DNA of 5,390 bases from assembly GCA_003731675.1 (NCBI GenBank), contig RCNQ01000103.1, positions 1 through 5,390 on the forward strand, read 5' to 3'. The notes under the pieces are model-generated. The model did no database searches and was not told the origin of the DNA. It worked only from the letters and a program-made list of their open reading frames with translations. How positions within the stretch are numbered: position 1 is the first letter of the stretch; each line of letters starts with the position of its first letter. The DNA is from Bacteroidetes/Chlorobi group bacterium ChocPot_Mid (GTDB lineage: Bacteria; Bacteroidota; Ignavibacteria; Kapaibacteriales; UBA2268). The translations under genes were made by a program, and so were the position numbers. This document shows, one piece after another, positions 1 to 5,390 of this stretch.

Positions 1-1200
1 GACCATAGGAAATTTCTTAACCCCATCAATCACAGCTTTTGCGAAGAAAGGTGTGAATGTCAGTTTGAAATTTTCTTTCGCAAAGAATGCGGCTTTGTCA
101 CTTTCACGAAGTTTCACAAGACCCGTAACATCTGCTTCAGCAACACTTGTTACGTGTGCTGAGGTTCGTTTTGAGTAAACCATATGCTCAGCAATCAGCT
201 GTCTTATCCTGTCCATCGGTATGATTTCTGCATCAGGTCCTAAGGAATACTCTCGTTTAGGAATTGGGGCAGGTTCAAAAGTAGGTTTAGTAATTATTCC
301 TGTTTTCTTATCTTCAGTCTTCAGACTCCTGACTTCTGATTTCCCTCTTGTTTCAATGTATGATAGTAAATCTTTCTTGGTAATCCTTCCATCTACTCCG
401 GAACCTTGAATAGACTCCAATTCTTGCAATGAAACTTTCTCCTGCTCTGCAATTGTCCTGACAAGTGGTGAATAAAACCTCCCGTCTTTTGAACGAGGTA
501 TTTCTGTGATTACCTCTTCGCTATGAACTTCTTCTACTTTTTTATCAGCAACAGCAGGTGCAGTCTTGACTTCATGTAATGGTTTTGCTGTAGCATTATC
601 TGAGCCACTAATTTTTGCAATTACTTTTCCAACTTCAACCACGTCATTTTCTTTGTATAGAATTTCAATGATTGTACCTGCAACAGGAGAAGGAACTTCA
701 GTATCAACCTTATCAGTGGAAATCTCAAGAATCATTTCATCACGCTCGACTTTATCACCAACTTTTTTTAGCCATTTAATAATCGTTCCTTCAGTCAGAG
801 ATTCTCCCATTTTAGGCATAACAACATCAACAATTTCACCAGTACCGGAAGAAGCTTGTTCAGAAATTTCTGTCTTCTGACTTCTGTCTTCCGTCTTCTG
901 ACTTCTGTCTTCTGACTTCTCAGGATGTTTTGGTGGTTTATCGTCAGGCACATAATCGCTTTCTTCGGTTTCAATAATAGCTATTACCTTCCCCACTTCG
1001 ACGGTCTGGTTAACTTCAGCAAGAATCTGAACCAACCTGCCGGCATTAGGTGAGGGTACTTCGGTATCTACCTTATCAGTCGAAATTTCTAAAATCATTT
1101 CATCACGTTCGACCTTGTCACCGACATTCTTCAGCCATTTTATTATTGTTCCTTCAGTCAAGGATTCACCCATTTTAGGCATTACCAATTCCACTCTCAT
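1..1200 (-). CDS. Dihydrolipoamide acyltransferase (E2) of a 2-oxoacid dehydrogenase complex, two lipoyl domains, C-terminus cut by window edge
   Basis: E2 core subunits carry acyl groups from the E1 decarboxylase to CoA on a swinging lipoyl-lysine arm and bind E3 through a small peripheral domain. The frame is open for 400 codons from the ATG at 1200 to the window edge. Domains seen: lipoyl domain 1 (residues ~3-78, lipoyl lysine K43 in STDKVDTE); a charged repeat linker (~96-111); lipoyl domain 2 (~124-198, K164 in the same motif); a Lys/Glu/Ala-rich linker; the E3-binding domain (~242-283, YSPLVRTIAEQ to GSGVDGRITKKDL); another linker; and the start of the catalytic domain (~325-400, PMDRIRQLIAEHM). 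The HxxxDG active-site motif should lie beyond position 1. The start is supported by GGAG 8 nt upstream and by lipoyl homology beginning at residue 3. The substrate (pyruvate, 2-oxoglutarate or branched-chain) cannot be decided from this part. It follows the LolA-like gene by 58 nt. Confidence 0.95.
   Translation of the reverse strand, partial: MRVELVMPKMGESLTEGTIIKWLKNVGDKVERDEMILEISTDKVDTEVPSPNAGRLVQILAEVNQTVEVGKVIAIIETEESDYVPDDKPPKHPEKSEDRSQKTEDRSQKTEISEQASSGTGEIVDVVMPKMGESLTEGTIIKWLKKVGDKVERDEMILEISTDKVDTEVPSPVAGTIIEILYKENDVVEVGKVIAKISGSDNATAKPLHEVKTAPAVADKKVEEVHSEEVITEIPRSKDGRFYSPLVRTIAEQEKVSLQELESIQGSGVDGRITKKDLLSYIETRGKSEVRSLKTEDKKTGIITKPTFEPAPIPKREYSLGPDAEIIPMDRIRQLIAEHMVYSKRTSAHVTSVAEADVTGLVKLRESDKAAFFAKENFKLTFTPFFAKAVIDGVKKFPMV
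314..348. repeat. Second, degenerate heptanucleotide array in the linker before the catalytic domain
   Basis: Units at 314-320 (TCAGTCT), 321-327 (TCAGACT), 328-334 (CCTGACT), 335-341 (TCTGATT) and, more weakly, 342-348 (TCCCTCT) follow the same 7-nt period and consensus as the array at 869-920. On the minus strand they encode E2 residues ~285-296 (SEVRSLKTED), clearly related to the SEDRSQKTED of the first array. This array lies between the E3-binding domain and the catalytic domain. Confidence 0.75.
685..1182 (-). repeat. Internal duplication: two near-identical lipoyl half-domains in E2
   Basis: Residues 7-51 (nt 1048-1182) and 128-172 (nt 685-819) of the E2 protein align without gaps and match at 44 of 45 positions; the only difference is N25 versus K146. 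By my count the DNA differs at 22 of 135 positions, in 21 codons, of which 20 are synonymous. The following 29 residues (52-80 versus 173-201) match at only about 14 positions. The two copies lie 363 nt apart. Tandem lipoyl domains are common in E2 proteins, but the sharp change in similarity halfway through the domain is notable. Confidence 0.9.
868..920. repeat. Heptanucleotide tandem repeat inside the lipoyl-lipoyl linker
   Basis: From 869 the plus strand runs as seven consecutive 7-nt units of the form TCTGTCT or TCTGACT, with a single C substitution in the fourth unit, then breaks down after a partial unit at 918-920. Since 7 is not a multiple of 3, three units (21 nt) make one coding period, giving a heptapeptide repeat on the minus strand of the form S/T-E-D-R-S-Q-K (residues ~96-111 of E2). 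The repeat sits between globular domains, where extra hydrophilic residues should be tolerated. Confidence 0.85.
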
Positions 1201-1208
1201 GTAAAAAT

Positions 1209-1231
1209 CTCCACAAAAAAAAATTATTATA
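1209..1231 (-). promoter_or_regulatory. Ribosome binding site and possible -10 box upstream of E2
   Basis: GGAG at 1212-1209 lies 8 nt before the E2 ATG and is the clearest Shine-Dalgarno match near this gene. TATAAT on the minus strand at 1231-1226 would place a transcription start near 1219. No good -35 element is visible 16-18 nt upstream, so the promoter part is tentative. In such AT-rich DNA a TATAAT can occur by chance. Confidence 0.4.
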
Positions 1232-1258
1232 AAAACTAATTAAATGAAAATATTTCTA

Positions 1259-2038
1259 TTATTCTGTCTTCTTTTCAACTTTTGGTACATTAAAAATCGC
1301 ATCATCAATAACCGGGTTGTATTCGACTTTTTCTAATGTTATATCTATTGTACCAAATTCACCCATCTTTAATACCATTTTATGAGGTATGGTAAAACCA
1401 TTAACATCTTTATAATCCGAATAGTTCATCTCAAGGTCAACATCAATTTCATTTCCGTTTTTATCCTGTGATTTCATTGTCGCAGCAATCTTGAATAATT
1501 CAAAATTATTTTTATCAACATAAAGATATGATTCCTGTTCACCCTTTTGAATAAATCGTAATGTATAAGCATCTCTGCCATCTTCGGTAACACTACCTGA
1601 CAATTCAATTTTATGACCTTTCTCTTTATATCTCAAAAGAGGTGTTTCCGAAAAATCTCTTACCTGAGAGATTTGTTGTATAAATCCTTTAACATTATCT
1701 TCCGGCACATCTTTGGCAGAAGCAGTTTGTAATTGCCCGGCAAATGCCCACAGGGAATCTCCATTAAAGCACATTTGTTGTTTGCTACCCATTGCTTCAG
1801 ATTCAAGATAATATTTTGTAACTTTATTATTCATATCTTTTATACATAGCTTGAAAGGGACACTTATTCCAGTTTGCATCTGAGAACCCTGAAAGATTAT
1901 TGAATTTAAAGCTTTGTATTTTGCTACATCGCCCCTCTTTTCGAGAACTTTGTTAATAATTTCATCTACACTCTGGCTGTAAACCTGTGAAAATGATATT
2001 ACAAAAGCTAATACTATTGTTAATTTTCTTAAGAACAT
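1259..2038 (-). CDS. Secreted LolA-like protein (outer-membrane lipoprotein-sorting protein superfamily)
   Basis: The 259-residue product starts with a type I signal peptide: basic FLRK, a hydrophobic run (residues 6-16), and likely cleavage after V19-Y20-S21. No lipobox cysteine is present, so a soluble periplasmic protein is expected. The remainder reads as one beta-rich LolA/LolB-fold domain. The C-terminal part (~206-252), with YKDVNGFTIPHKM, then a GTIDITLEKVEYNP strand and AIFNVPK, follows the pattern common in this superfamily (Tyr, Gly-Phe-x-x-Pro, Asn-Pro, Phe-x-x-Pro). Classical LolA carries lipoproteins across the periplasm; many relatives in the Bacteroidota group have no assigned cargo, so the specific role is unknown. 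GGAGA, 4 nt before the ATG, supports the start. It lies 31 nt after thyX and 58 nt before E2, probably in one operon, without an obvious functional link. Confidence 0.8.
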   Translation of the reverse strand: MFLRKLTIVLAFVISFSQVYSQSVDEIINKVLEKRGDVAKYKALNSIIFQGSQMQTGISVPFKLCIKDMNNKVTKYYLESEAMGSKQQMCFNGDSLWAFAGQLQTASAKDVPEDNVKGFIQQISQVRDFSETPLLRYKEKGHKIELSGSVTEDGRDAYTLRFIQKGEQESYLYVDKNNFELFKIAATMKSQDKNGNEIDVDLEMNYSDYKDVNGFTIPHKMVLKMGEFGTIDITLEKVEYNPVIDDAIFNVPKVEKKTE

Positions 2039-2069
2039 TTTTTCTCCAAATTTTTGATTAATTAATTAT

Positions 2070-2915
2070 TTATTTGCTTCTTAATTTTTCAAGTTTCATT
2101 TTGAATTCCTTAAGTTCCAATCCTTTTAACCCTTTTTTATCAAGGATTTTCTCATCAGGTAATTCATTGCTCAACATAAGTTTCAGGACAGATAATTCCT
2201 GGTCAGAAAAAGACAAAGAATGGACTACATAATCCTGAAATGCCTGATATGTAAGAGGGACAATAGGTTTAATAAGCTCAGCTATTTTTTCAGCATAAAC
2301 ACGTATTTCATACTGAGCATGCCAATCCATTCTTAATCTGAGAAAATGTAATAAATTGTGCAGGTCAATTTTCCAGTACCATTCAGTATAGGTAGATAAA
2401 GGTAAATTAATCCTTGAAAGCTCACGTGCTAAATCCTTAGCTAAATAAAATTCATAGTCATTAAATAAAACATCCTGAGCTTTTTGCATTTTTTTCAAAA
2501 TTGCTACTGATTCTTTCTTAGGTAATTCCTTCTCACCTCTTGCTTGTTTATTCAATGTACTTTGATGACGTAATTGGAAAATCTCAGGTACATAGAACTC
2601 ATTTTTCATCTCGGAATATCTGCCGCTATATTCATTAATATTGGCGGTTCTGTGCCTAACCCATTGACGTGCAACGAAAATAGGCAATTTGACATGAAAT
2701 TTAAACTCAACCATCTCAAATGGAGATGTATGGCGATGCCTAAGCAAATACCTTATTAGCTCCCTGTCCATTGTAACAGATTTCGTTCCTTTGCCATAAG
2801 AGACTCTTGCCGCTTGGACAATAGCGGAGTCATCACCCATATAATCTACTAATCTGACAAATCCTTTGTCAAGACATTCATATTGCTTGTTAATATTCTT
2901 TTTCTTTTCAGACAT
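2070..2915 (-). CDS. thyX: Flavin-dependent thymidylate synthase ThyX
   Basis: ThyX methylates dUMP to dTMP with methylenetetrahydrofolate, using FAD and NADPH, and replaces ThyA in many bacteria. From the ATG at 2915 the protein has 281 residues. It carries the family signature RHRx7S (R87-H88-R89 to S97, reading RHRTANINEYSGR), preceded by HTSPFEM and PIFVARQW, and the C-terminal LRLRMDWHAQYEIR segment, so the active site looks intact. The usual FEH reads FEM, which I believe is normal in a subgroup of these enzymes. It is longer than the compact ~220-250-residue enzymes because of a Lys-rich tail. An in-frame TTG at 2936 would add seven residues (288), but a putative -10 box sits immediately upstream of it and would place transcription start at about that codon, so I prefer the ATG. 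It is the first gene of the apparent thyX, LolA-like, E2 run. No thyA is visible here. Confidence 0.95.
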   Translation of the reverse strand: MSEKKKNINKQYECLDKGFVRLVDYMGDDSAIVQAARVSYGKGTKSVTMDRELIRYLLRHRHTSPFEMVEFKFHVKLPIFVARQWVRHRTANINEYSGRYSEMKNEFYVPEIFQLRHQSTLNKQARGEKELPKKESVAILKKMQKAQDVLFNDYEFYLAKDLARELSRINLPLSTYTEWYWKIDLHNLLHFLRLRMDWHAQYEIRVYAEKIAELIKPIVPLTYQAFQDYVVHSLSFSDQELSVLKLMLSNELPDEKILDKKGLKGLELKEFKMKLEKLRSK

Positions 2916-2939
2916 TTCTAAATTCTCAAAATGCAACTA

Positions 2940-2968
2940 ATTATAAAAAACAAATATAACTATGTTTA
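2940..2968 (-). promoter_or_regulatory. Putative sigma-70-type promoter for thyX
   Basis: On the minus strand, TAAACA (2968-2963; four of six match TTGACA) is separated by 17 nt from a perfect TATAAT (2945-2940). The predicted transcription start is near 2934, leaving about 18 nt of leader before the thyX ATG at 2915. GAGAA lies within that leader and may act as a weak ribosome binding site. Confidence 0.5.
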
Positions 2969-2972
2969 ATTT

Positions 2973-3005
2973 AATTTTAAAATTGACGTAAACTAATTAT
3001 AATTA
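2973..3005. promoter_or_regulatory. Two 12-bp palindromes between divergent promoters (possible operator)
   Basis: AATTTTAAAATT at 2973-2984 and TAATTATAATTA at 2994-3005 are both perfect palindromes, with centres 21 bp apart. They lie between the putative -35 boxes of the two divergent promoters and are nearly symmetric about the midpoint of that interval. A shared regulator could bind here, but the DNA is almost pure A/T, so chance palindromes are likely. Confidence 0.25.
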
Positions 3006-3008
3006 ACT

Positions 3009-3037
3009 TAAACAAATTTTGAAAAATTACGTATATT
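3009..3037 (+). promoter_or_regulatory. Putative promoter for the LiaF-like gene
   Basis: TAAACA (3009-3014), a 17-nt spacer and TATATT (3032-3037) mirror the arrangement and -35 sequence of the divergent thyX promoter. The start would be near 3044, giving a leader of about 28 nt before the ATG at 3072. GAAAG at 3059-3063 is the only, weak, ribosome-binding-site candidate. A TATAAT at 2998-3003 has no -35 box at proper spacing and is less likely. Confidence 0.45.
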
Positions 3038-3071
3038 AAGAAAATGTTTAACTAAACTGAAAGAATATAAT

Positions 3072-3758
3072 ATGAATGCAAGGAATGTTTTCGCTTTGGC
3101 ACTTATTCTACTTGGTGTTGGTTTTTTACTGGATACTTTGGAATATATGGAATTTTCCCAAACAATCTCCGACTGGTGGCCTCTTTTAATCATACTTCTT
3201 GGAATTGTTCATATTTCCAGAAAAAATCCACCAATCTTTTCTGGCTTATTAATAATCGGCATTGGCGTTTTGCTTTTAGCTGAACGATTAGAATATATCA
3301 ATGTTGGTTTTTGGTCTGCTTTTTGGCCTCTATTAATAGTTATAATTGGTTTGAGTATGCTTTTCCCAGCTAAAGCATGCTTCAAAAAGAACAAATTTAC
3401 CCAAGCACAAACAGACGGAGATTTAAATCTGACAACACTCTTCAGCGGACAAACTAAAAAGGTTGATGACAAAAATTTCAAAGGTGGCAACATTGCCGCA
3501 ACTTTTGGTGCTATCGAGCTGGACCTTACTGACGCTGAGTTAGCTCCCGAAGGTGCTGTGTTAAATGTAAATGCTACTTTTGGAGGATTGGAACTATCTG
3601 TCCCAAGACATTGGAAACTTGAATTTAACGGAACTCCTGTTTTCGGTGGATTTGAAGACAAGACAAGGCAAAATCAACCTGATGCAAATACAAGGACATT
3701 ATTTATTAACTTCAATGTGATGTTCGGTGGTATTGAAGTGAATAACAAAGTTCATTGA
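3072..3758 (+). CDS. LiaF-like membrane protein: four-helix N-terminal domain plus beta-repeat C-terminal domain
   Basis: The 228-residue protein begins with a duplicated helical hairpin of the DUF5668/LiaF-TM kind: helices at about 6-20, 36-48, 54-70 and 83-99, with the second and fourth starting alike (DWWPLLIILLGI and AFWPLLIVIIGL). A short basic stretch (KACFKKNK, ~101-108) follows. The soluble C-terminal part (~117-226) carries four copies of the motif F-G-G/A-x-E at 145-149, 170-174, 191-195 and 218-222, as in the C-terminal domain of LiaF and related 'toast-rack' beta-repeat proteins. In Firmicutes LiaF inhibits the LiaRS envelope-stress system; no two-component genes are visible here, so that role cannot be transferred. 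An envelope or stress role is inference. It is transcribed divergently from thyX. Its stop lies 13 nt from the stop of the convergent MEMO gene. Confidence 0.85.
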   Translation: MNARNVFALALILLGVGFLLDTLEYMEFSQTISDWWPLLIILLGIVHISRKNPPIFSGLLIIGIGVLLLAERLEYINVGFWSAFWPLLIVIIGLSMLFPAKACFKKNKFTQAQTDGDLNLTTLFSGQTKKVDDKNFKGGNIAATFGAIELDLTDAELAPEGAVLNVNATFGGLELSVPRHWKLEFNGTPVFGGFEDKTRQNQPDANTRTLFINFNVMFGGIEVNNKVH

Positions 3759-3771
3759 ATATCACAGAAAA

Positions 3772-5010
3772 CTAAATAAAGGCAATACTTGCAAATGAGA
3801 CAGCCGAACGGGTTTCAACTTCATTCCATTGGTTGTATTTCAAAACTTTGCCTTGAAGTTTCTCATTGTTGAGATATAGTTTTTGTGTTTCAAGAAGTGA
3901 ATAAATAGGTGCAAGACCACAAATTCTTCGTTTGTCATTTTCGATGGCAACTGCATTGAAAAAAGCTTCTGAATCACCTTTGACAATCTGGTCAATCAAA
4001 TTTGCATCTTCGAGTTTGAGCTGTTCCAATGCAGGTTCTGCATCAAAATTATCCTGAAACTTCCTGCCAATATGAGCAAAGTCTGCACTTGCTATGAACA
4101 TTGGCTTTTTATTTCTCGATTTGATTGCTTCATTTAGACTTAATATAAAATTAAAAAATGAATCATCTTTGTTCGGTTGTAATCTCTTATACACAAAATT
4201 ATGAAAAGACCCGGTTAGGACAGGTAGTATTTTGAAATCCTTTCCTTTGTTAATGTATTGCAACAATATGATTTGTAACTCAATTGAATGTTCATACCTG
4301 TGAGCCAATTCGTCAATAGTCAGTTTTTCACCTAAGATTTTTTGCAAATCGTTAATTATTTCTTTATCGGTCATCGCAATTCCCAAAGGAGTTTCAAAGT
4401 CCTTTTCCGACAACATAAATAAATCAGAATTCCCATAGTGAGAGGTACCAAAGATAACATAAAGGTCAGCATCGGAATTTTTTATCAATTGATATGCAGG
4501 TGCATAAACTTCGTGAGCAATTTTGCCAATGCTAAAGTCAATATGAGGTACAATAACAAAATTAGTATTTTCCTTAGTCTTTTGGACTTCACATTCAGAC
4601 AAGATTTTATTAAGTTCCAGCTCAAGTTCTACTGCTTGTTCAGGATAAGTCATACCCTTACACACAGCCGGTCTGATTGGCAATGATTTGTAGTAATCTA
4701 ATTGATATTTTGTGAAATAATAATTCGAACTTTCGAGATAACATCTGTTGTTAAATTCCTTTAAGATATCAATAAGTATGCTGGGTTCAATTTCGAATTT
4801 CAGATGAGCTTTGATAGCTTTGAGGAGTTCGCTGAATGTATGCTGTCCATCAATAAGTTCAATAATTTTCAGGAAATAACTTGGTATAACCACGGGTTGT
4901 TGTGCGTATCCTTTTTTATCAGTTAAGACAGCAAGCTCTTCATTGTTATCTGTTATAATATCAATTTCAATATCTTCTCTTAAGCAGGGTACAATAAAAT
5001 CATCAAACAT
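3772..5010 (-). CDS. MEMO-family protein, long form (AmmeMemoRadiSam system protein B-like)
   Basis: The 412-residue protein has two parts. Residues ~1-115 form an N-terminal extension; its segment ~53-95 (DGQHTFSELLKAI to the end of a helix at ~90) reads like the small winged-helix, PqqD-like domains seen in long bacterial MEMO proteins. Residues ~116-412 form the MEMO domain, related to class III extradiol dioxygenases: PHID (155-158), FGTSHYG (187-193), EHSIELQ (240-246), ASADFAHIG (307-315) and ICGLAPIY (363-370). H156, H191 and C364 appear to correspond to the metal-binding His, His and Cys of human MEMO1. The PHID in place of PHAG is, I believe, typical of the long form. The bacterial role is unsettled; relatives are often encoded with an AMMECR1-like protein and a radical SAM enzyme, neither visible here. 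AAGGT, 5 nt before the ATG, supports the start. It lies 21 nt after the small membrane protein gene and is likely co-transcribed. Confidence 0.88.
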   Translation of the reverse strand: MFDDFIVPCLREDIEIDIITDNNEELAVLTDKKGYAQQPVVIPSYFLKIIELIDGQHTFSELLKAIKAHLKFEIEPSILIDILKEFNNRCYLESSNYYFTKYQLDYYKSLPIRPAVCKGMTYPEQAVELELELNKILSECEVQKTKENTNFVIVPHIDFSIGKIAHEVYAPAYQLIKNSDADLYVIFGTSHYGNSDLFMLSEKDFETPLGIAMTDKEIINDLQKILGEKLTIDELAHRYEHSIELQIILLQYINKGKDFKILPVLTGSFHNFVYKRLQPNKDDSFFNFILSLNEAIKSRNKKPMFIASADFAHIGRKFQDNFDAEPALEQLKLEDANLIDQIVKGDSEAFFNAVAIENDKRRICGLAPIYSLLETQKLYLNNEKLQGKVLKYNQWNEVETRSAVSFASIAFI

Positions 5011-5031
5011 CTATTACCTTTATATTTATTA

Positions 5032-5262
5032 TCAATTTATAAAATCATCAGGATTTTTCGGTGTATATTTTTGTTCGATTTTCGAAAAATATACAAAAAT
5101 AAATACCGAAACGAGAATTAATAATATCACTACTATCAGCACAGCGATATTCTTTAAAGACAAATACACAAGAAAAAATATAATAGCCGCTACAAAATTA
5201 GTAAGCATTATTATATATTTTCCAATTTTTAAATTTTTTACTATTTTATTGTTATCGTTCAT
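5032..5262 (-). CDS. Small two-helix membrane protein of unknown function
   Basis: I do not recognise this 76-residue protein. A lysine-rich N-terminus (K6, K9, K12, K15) is followed by two hydrophobic helices (~16-36 and ~38-59) joined by a short LKN turn, then a polar tail (~60-76, KIEQKYTPKNPDD). The positive charge at the start suggests that both ends are cytoplasmic. No Shine-Dalgarno sequence is visible before the ATG at 5262. Its stop is 21 nt from the MEMO start codon, which favours a shared transcript. The antisense frame across 4943-5278 is longer (111 aa) but overlaps the MEMO gene and reads as low-complexity Ile/Ser/Tyr sequence, so I prefer this strand. It could be a chance hydrophobic frame, though the charge layout and spacing argue for a real gene. 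Confidence 0.6.
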   Translation of the reverse strand: MNDNNKIVKNLKIGKYIIMLTNFVAAIIFFLVYLSLKNIAVLIVVILLILVSVFIFVYFSKIEQKYTPKNPDDFIN

Positions 5263-5296
5263 TTTTGTAACAAATTAATATGAATAAAATTCTTGC

Positions 5297-5332
5297 CATT
5301 AAGATGACTGATTGTAAGTTTTCATTAAGATG
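5297..5332. repeat. 10-bp direct repeat CATTAAGATG, 26-bp period
   Basis: CATTAAGATG occurs at 5297-5306 and again at 5323-5332. Both copies end in an ATG from which a plus-strand frame stays open to the window edge (29 and 20 codons), without any ribosome binding site. It lies upstream of the small membrane protein gene. Confidence 0.5.
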
Positions 5333-5390
5333 CATTCAGTTTCCTTTAAAATTCCGCAAAAAGTCGAGTACCGACTGTCTTGGTCGAACA
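5333..5390. other. Unassigned window edge with a short hairpin; possible dispersed repeat or gene end
   Basis: This stretch is visibly less AT-rich than the rest of the intergenic DNA. AGTCG (5362-5366) and CGACT (5372-5376) form a 5-bp stem around a 5-nt loop, and the same CGAC could instead pair with GTCG at 5383-5386. Two plus-strand frames run through to the edge. On the minus strand a frame entering from the right ends at the TGA at 5338-5336, with last residues SVLDFLRNFKGN, and another ends at the TAA at 5301-5299. None is long enough to call as a gene. It may be the tail of a neighbouring gene or the end of a repeat element. Confidence 0.3.

Noticed and set aside
221..880. Plus-strand open frames at 221-409 and 566-880
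   Set aside because: They lie antisense to the E2 gene, whose minus-strand reading shows clear lipoyl and E3-binding motifs; their Ser/Ile/Thr-rich translations look like shadows.
2055..2069. ATTAATTAATT run between thyX and the LolA-like gene, as a possible regulatory palindrome
   Set aside because: It is a simple A/T repeat in a 31-nt operon gap and no more than base composition would give.
2574..3193. Short frames at 2574-2759 (plus) and 3008-3193 (minus)
   Set aside because: The first is antisense to the conserved core of thyX; the second overlaps the divergent promoter region and the start of the LiaF-like gene on the wrong strand.
3209..3661. Minus-strand open frame of 150 codons
   Set aside because: It is fully antisense to the LiaF-like gene, which has coherent membrane helices and repeated F-G-G-x-E motifs; the antisense product has no recognisable pattern.
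3735..3757. Possible weak stem around the stop of the LiaF-like gene, as a terminator
   Set aside because: It is A/T-rich with wobble pairs, overlaps coding sequence and has no following T-run, so it is not credible as an intrinsic terminator.
4438..5278. Plus-strand open frames at 4438-4686 and 4943-5278
   Set aside because: Both overlap the MEMO gene antisense, and the second also covers the small membrane protein gene; neither has a ribosome binding site or family motif.
1..5390. CRISPR array, tRNA, rRNA, transposase, toxin-antitoxin or defence genes
   Set aside because: I saw no spaced repeats, cloverleaf-like sequence, transposase motifs or defence domains; the only tandem repeats are the heptamers inside E2.

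Overview
This AT-rich window looks like ordinary chromosomal DNA from a Gram-negative bacterium of the Bacteroidota/Chlorobi (FCB) supergroup. An Ignavibacteria- or Kapabacteria-like member is my best guess. The reasons are the low GC, weak Shine-Dalgarno sites, a periplasmic LolA-fold protein with a 'VYS-Q' signal cleavage site, a long-form ThyX, and a two-lipoyl-domain E2 acyltransferase. The lineage is inferred from style, not from a marker gene.

Layout. Positions 1-2915 hold three same-strand (minus) genes read in the order thyX (flavin-dependent thymidylate synthase), a secreted LolA-like protein, and the E2 subunit of a 2-oxoacid dehydrogenase complex. The E2 gene runs off the left edge, so its catalytic C-terminus is missing. 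The gaps of 31 and 58 nt suggest one transcript, possibly with an extra promoter before E2. Positions 2916-3071 form a divergent promoter region with two similar TAAACA-17-TATAAT-type promoters back to back. Positions 3072-3758 (plus) encode a LiaF-like four-helix membrane protein with a beta-repeat C-terminal domain. It meets tail-to-tail, with a gap of only 13 nt, a minus-strand pair: a small two-helix membrane protein (5032-5262) followed by a long-form MEMO-family protein (3772-5010). The last ~95 nt hold no convincing gene but do hold a short direct repeat and a hairpin, possibly the edge of a dispersed repeat or of another gene.

Functionally the window mixes dTMP synthesis, central carbon metabolism (lipoyl swinging arms), envelope maintenance (LolA-like, LiaF-like) and a MEMO protein of unsettled bacterial role. 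I do not see a defence, mobile or biosynthetic system. The most distinctive features are heptanucleotide repeats that form part of two of the flexible linkers of E2, and the mosaic conservation of its two lipoyl domains.
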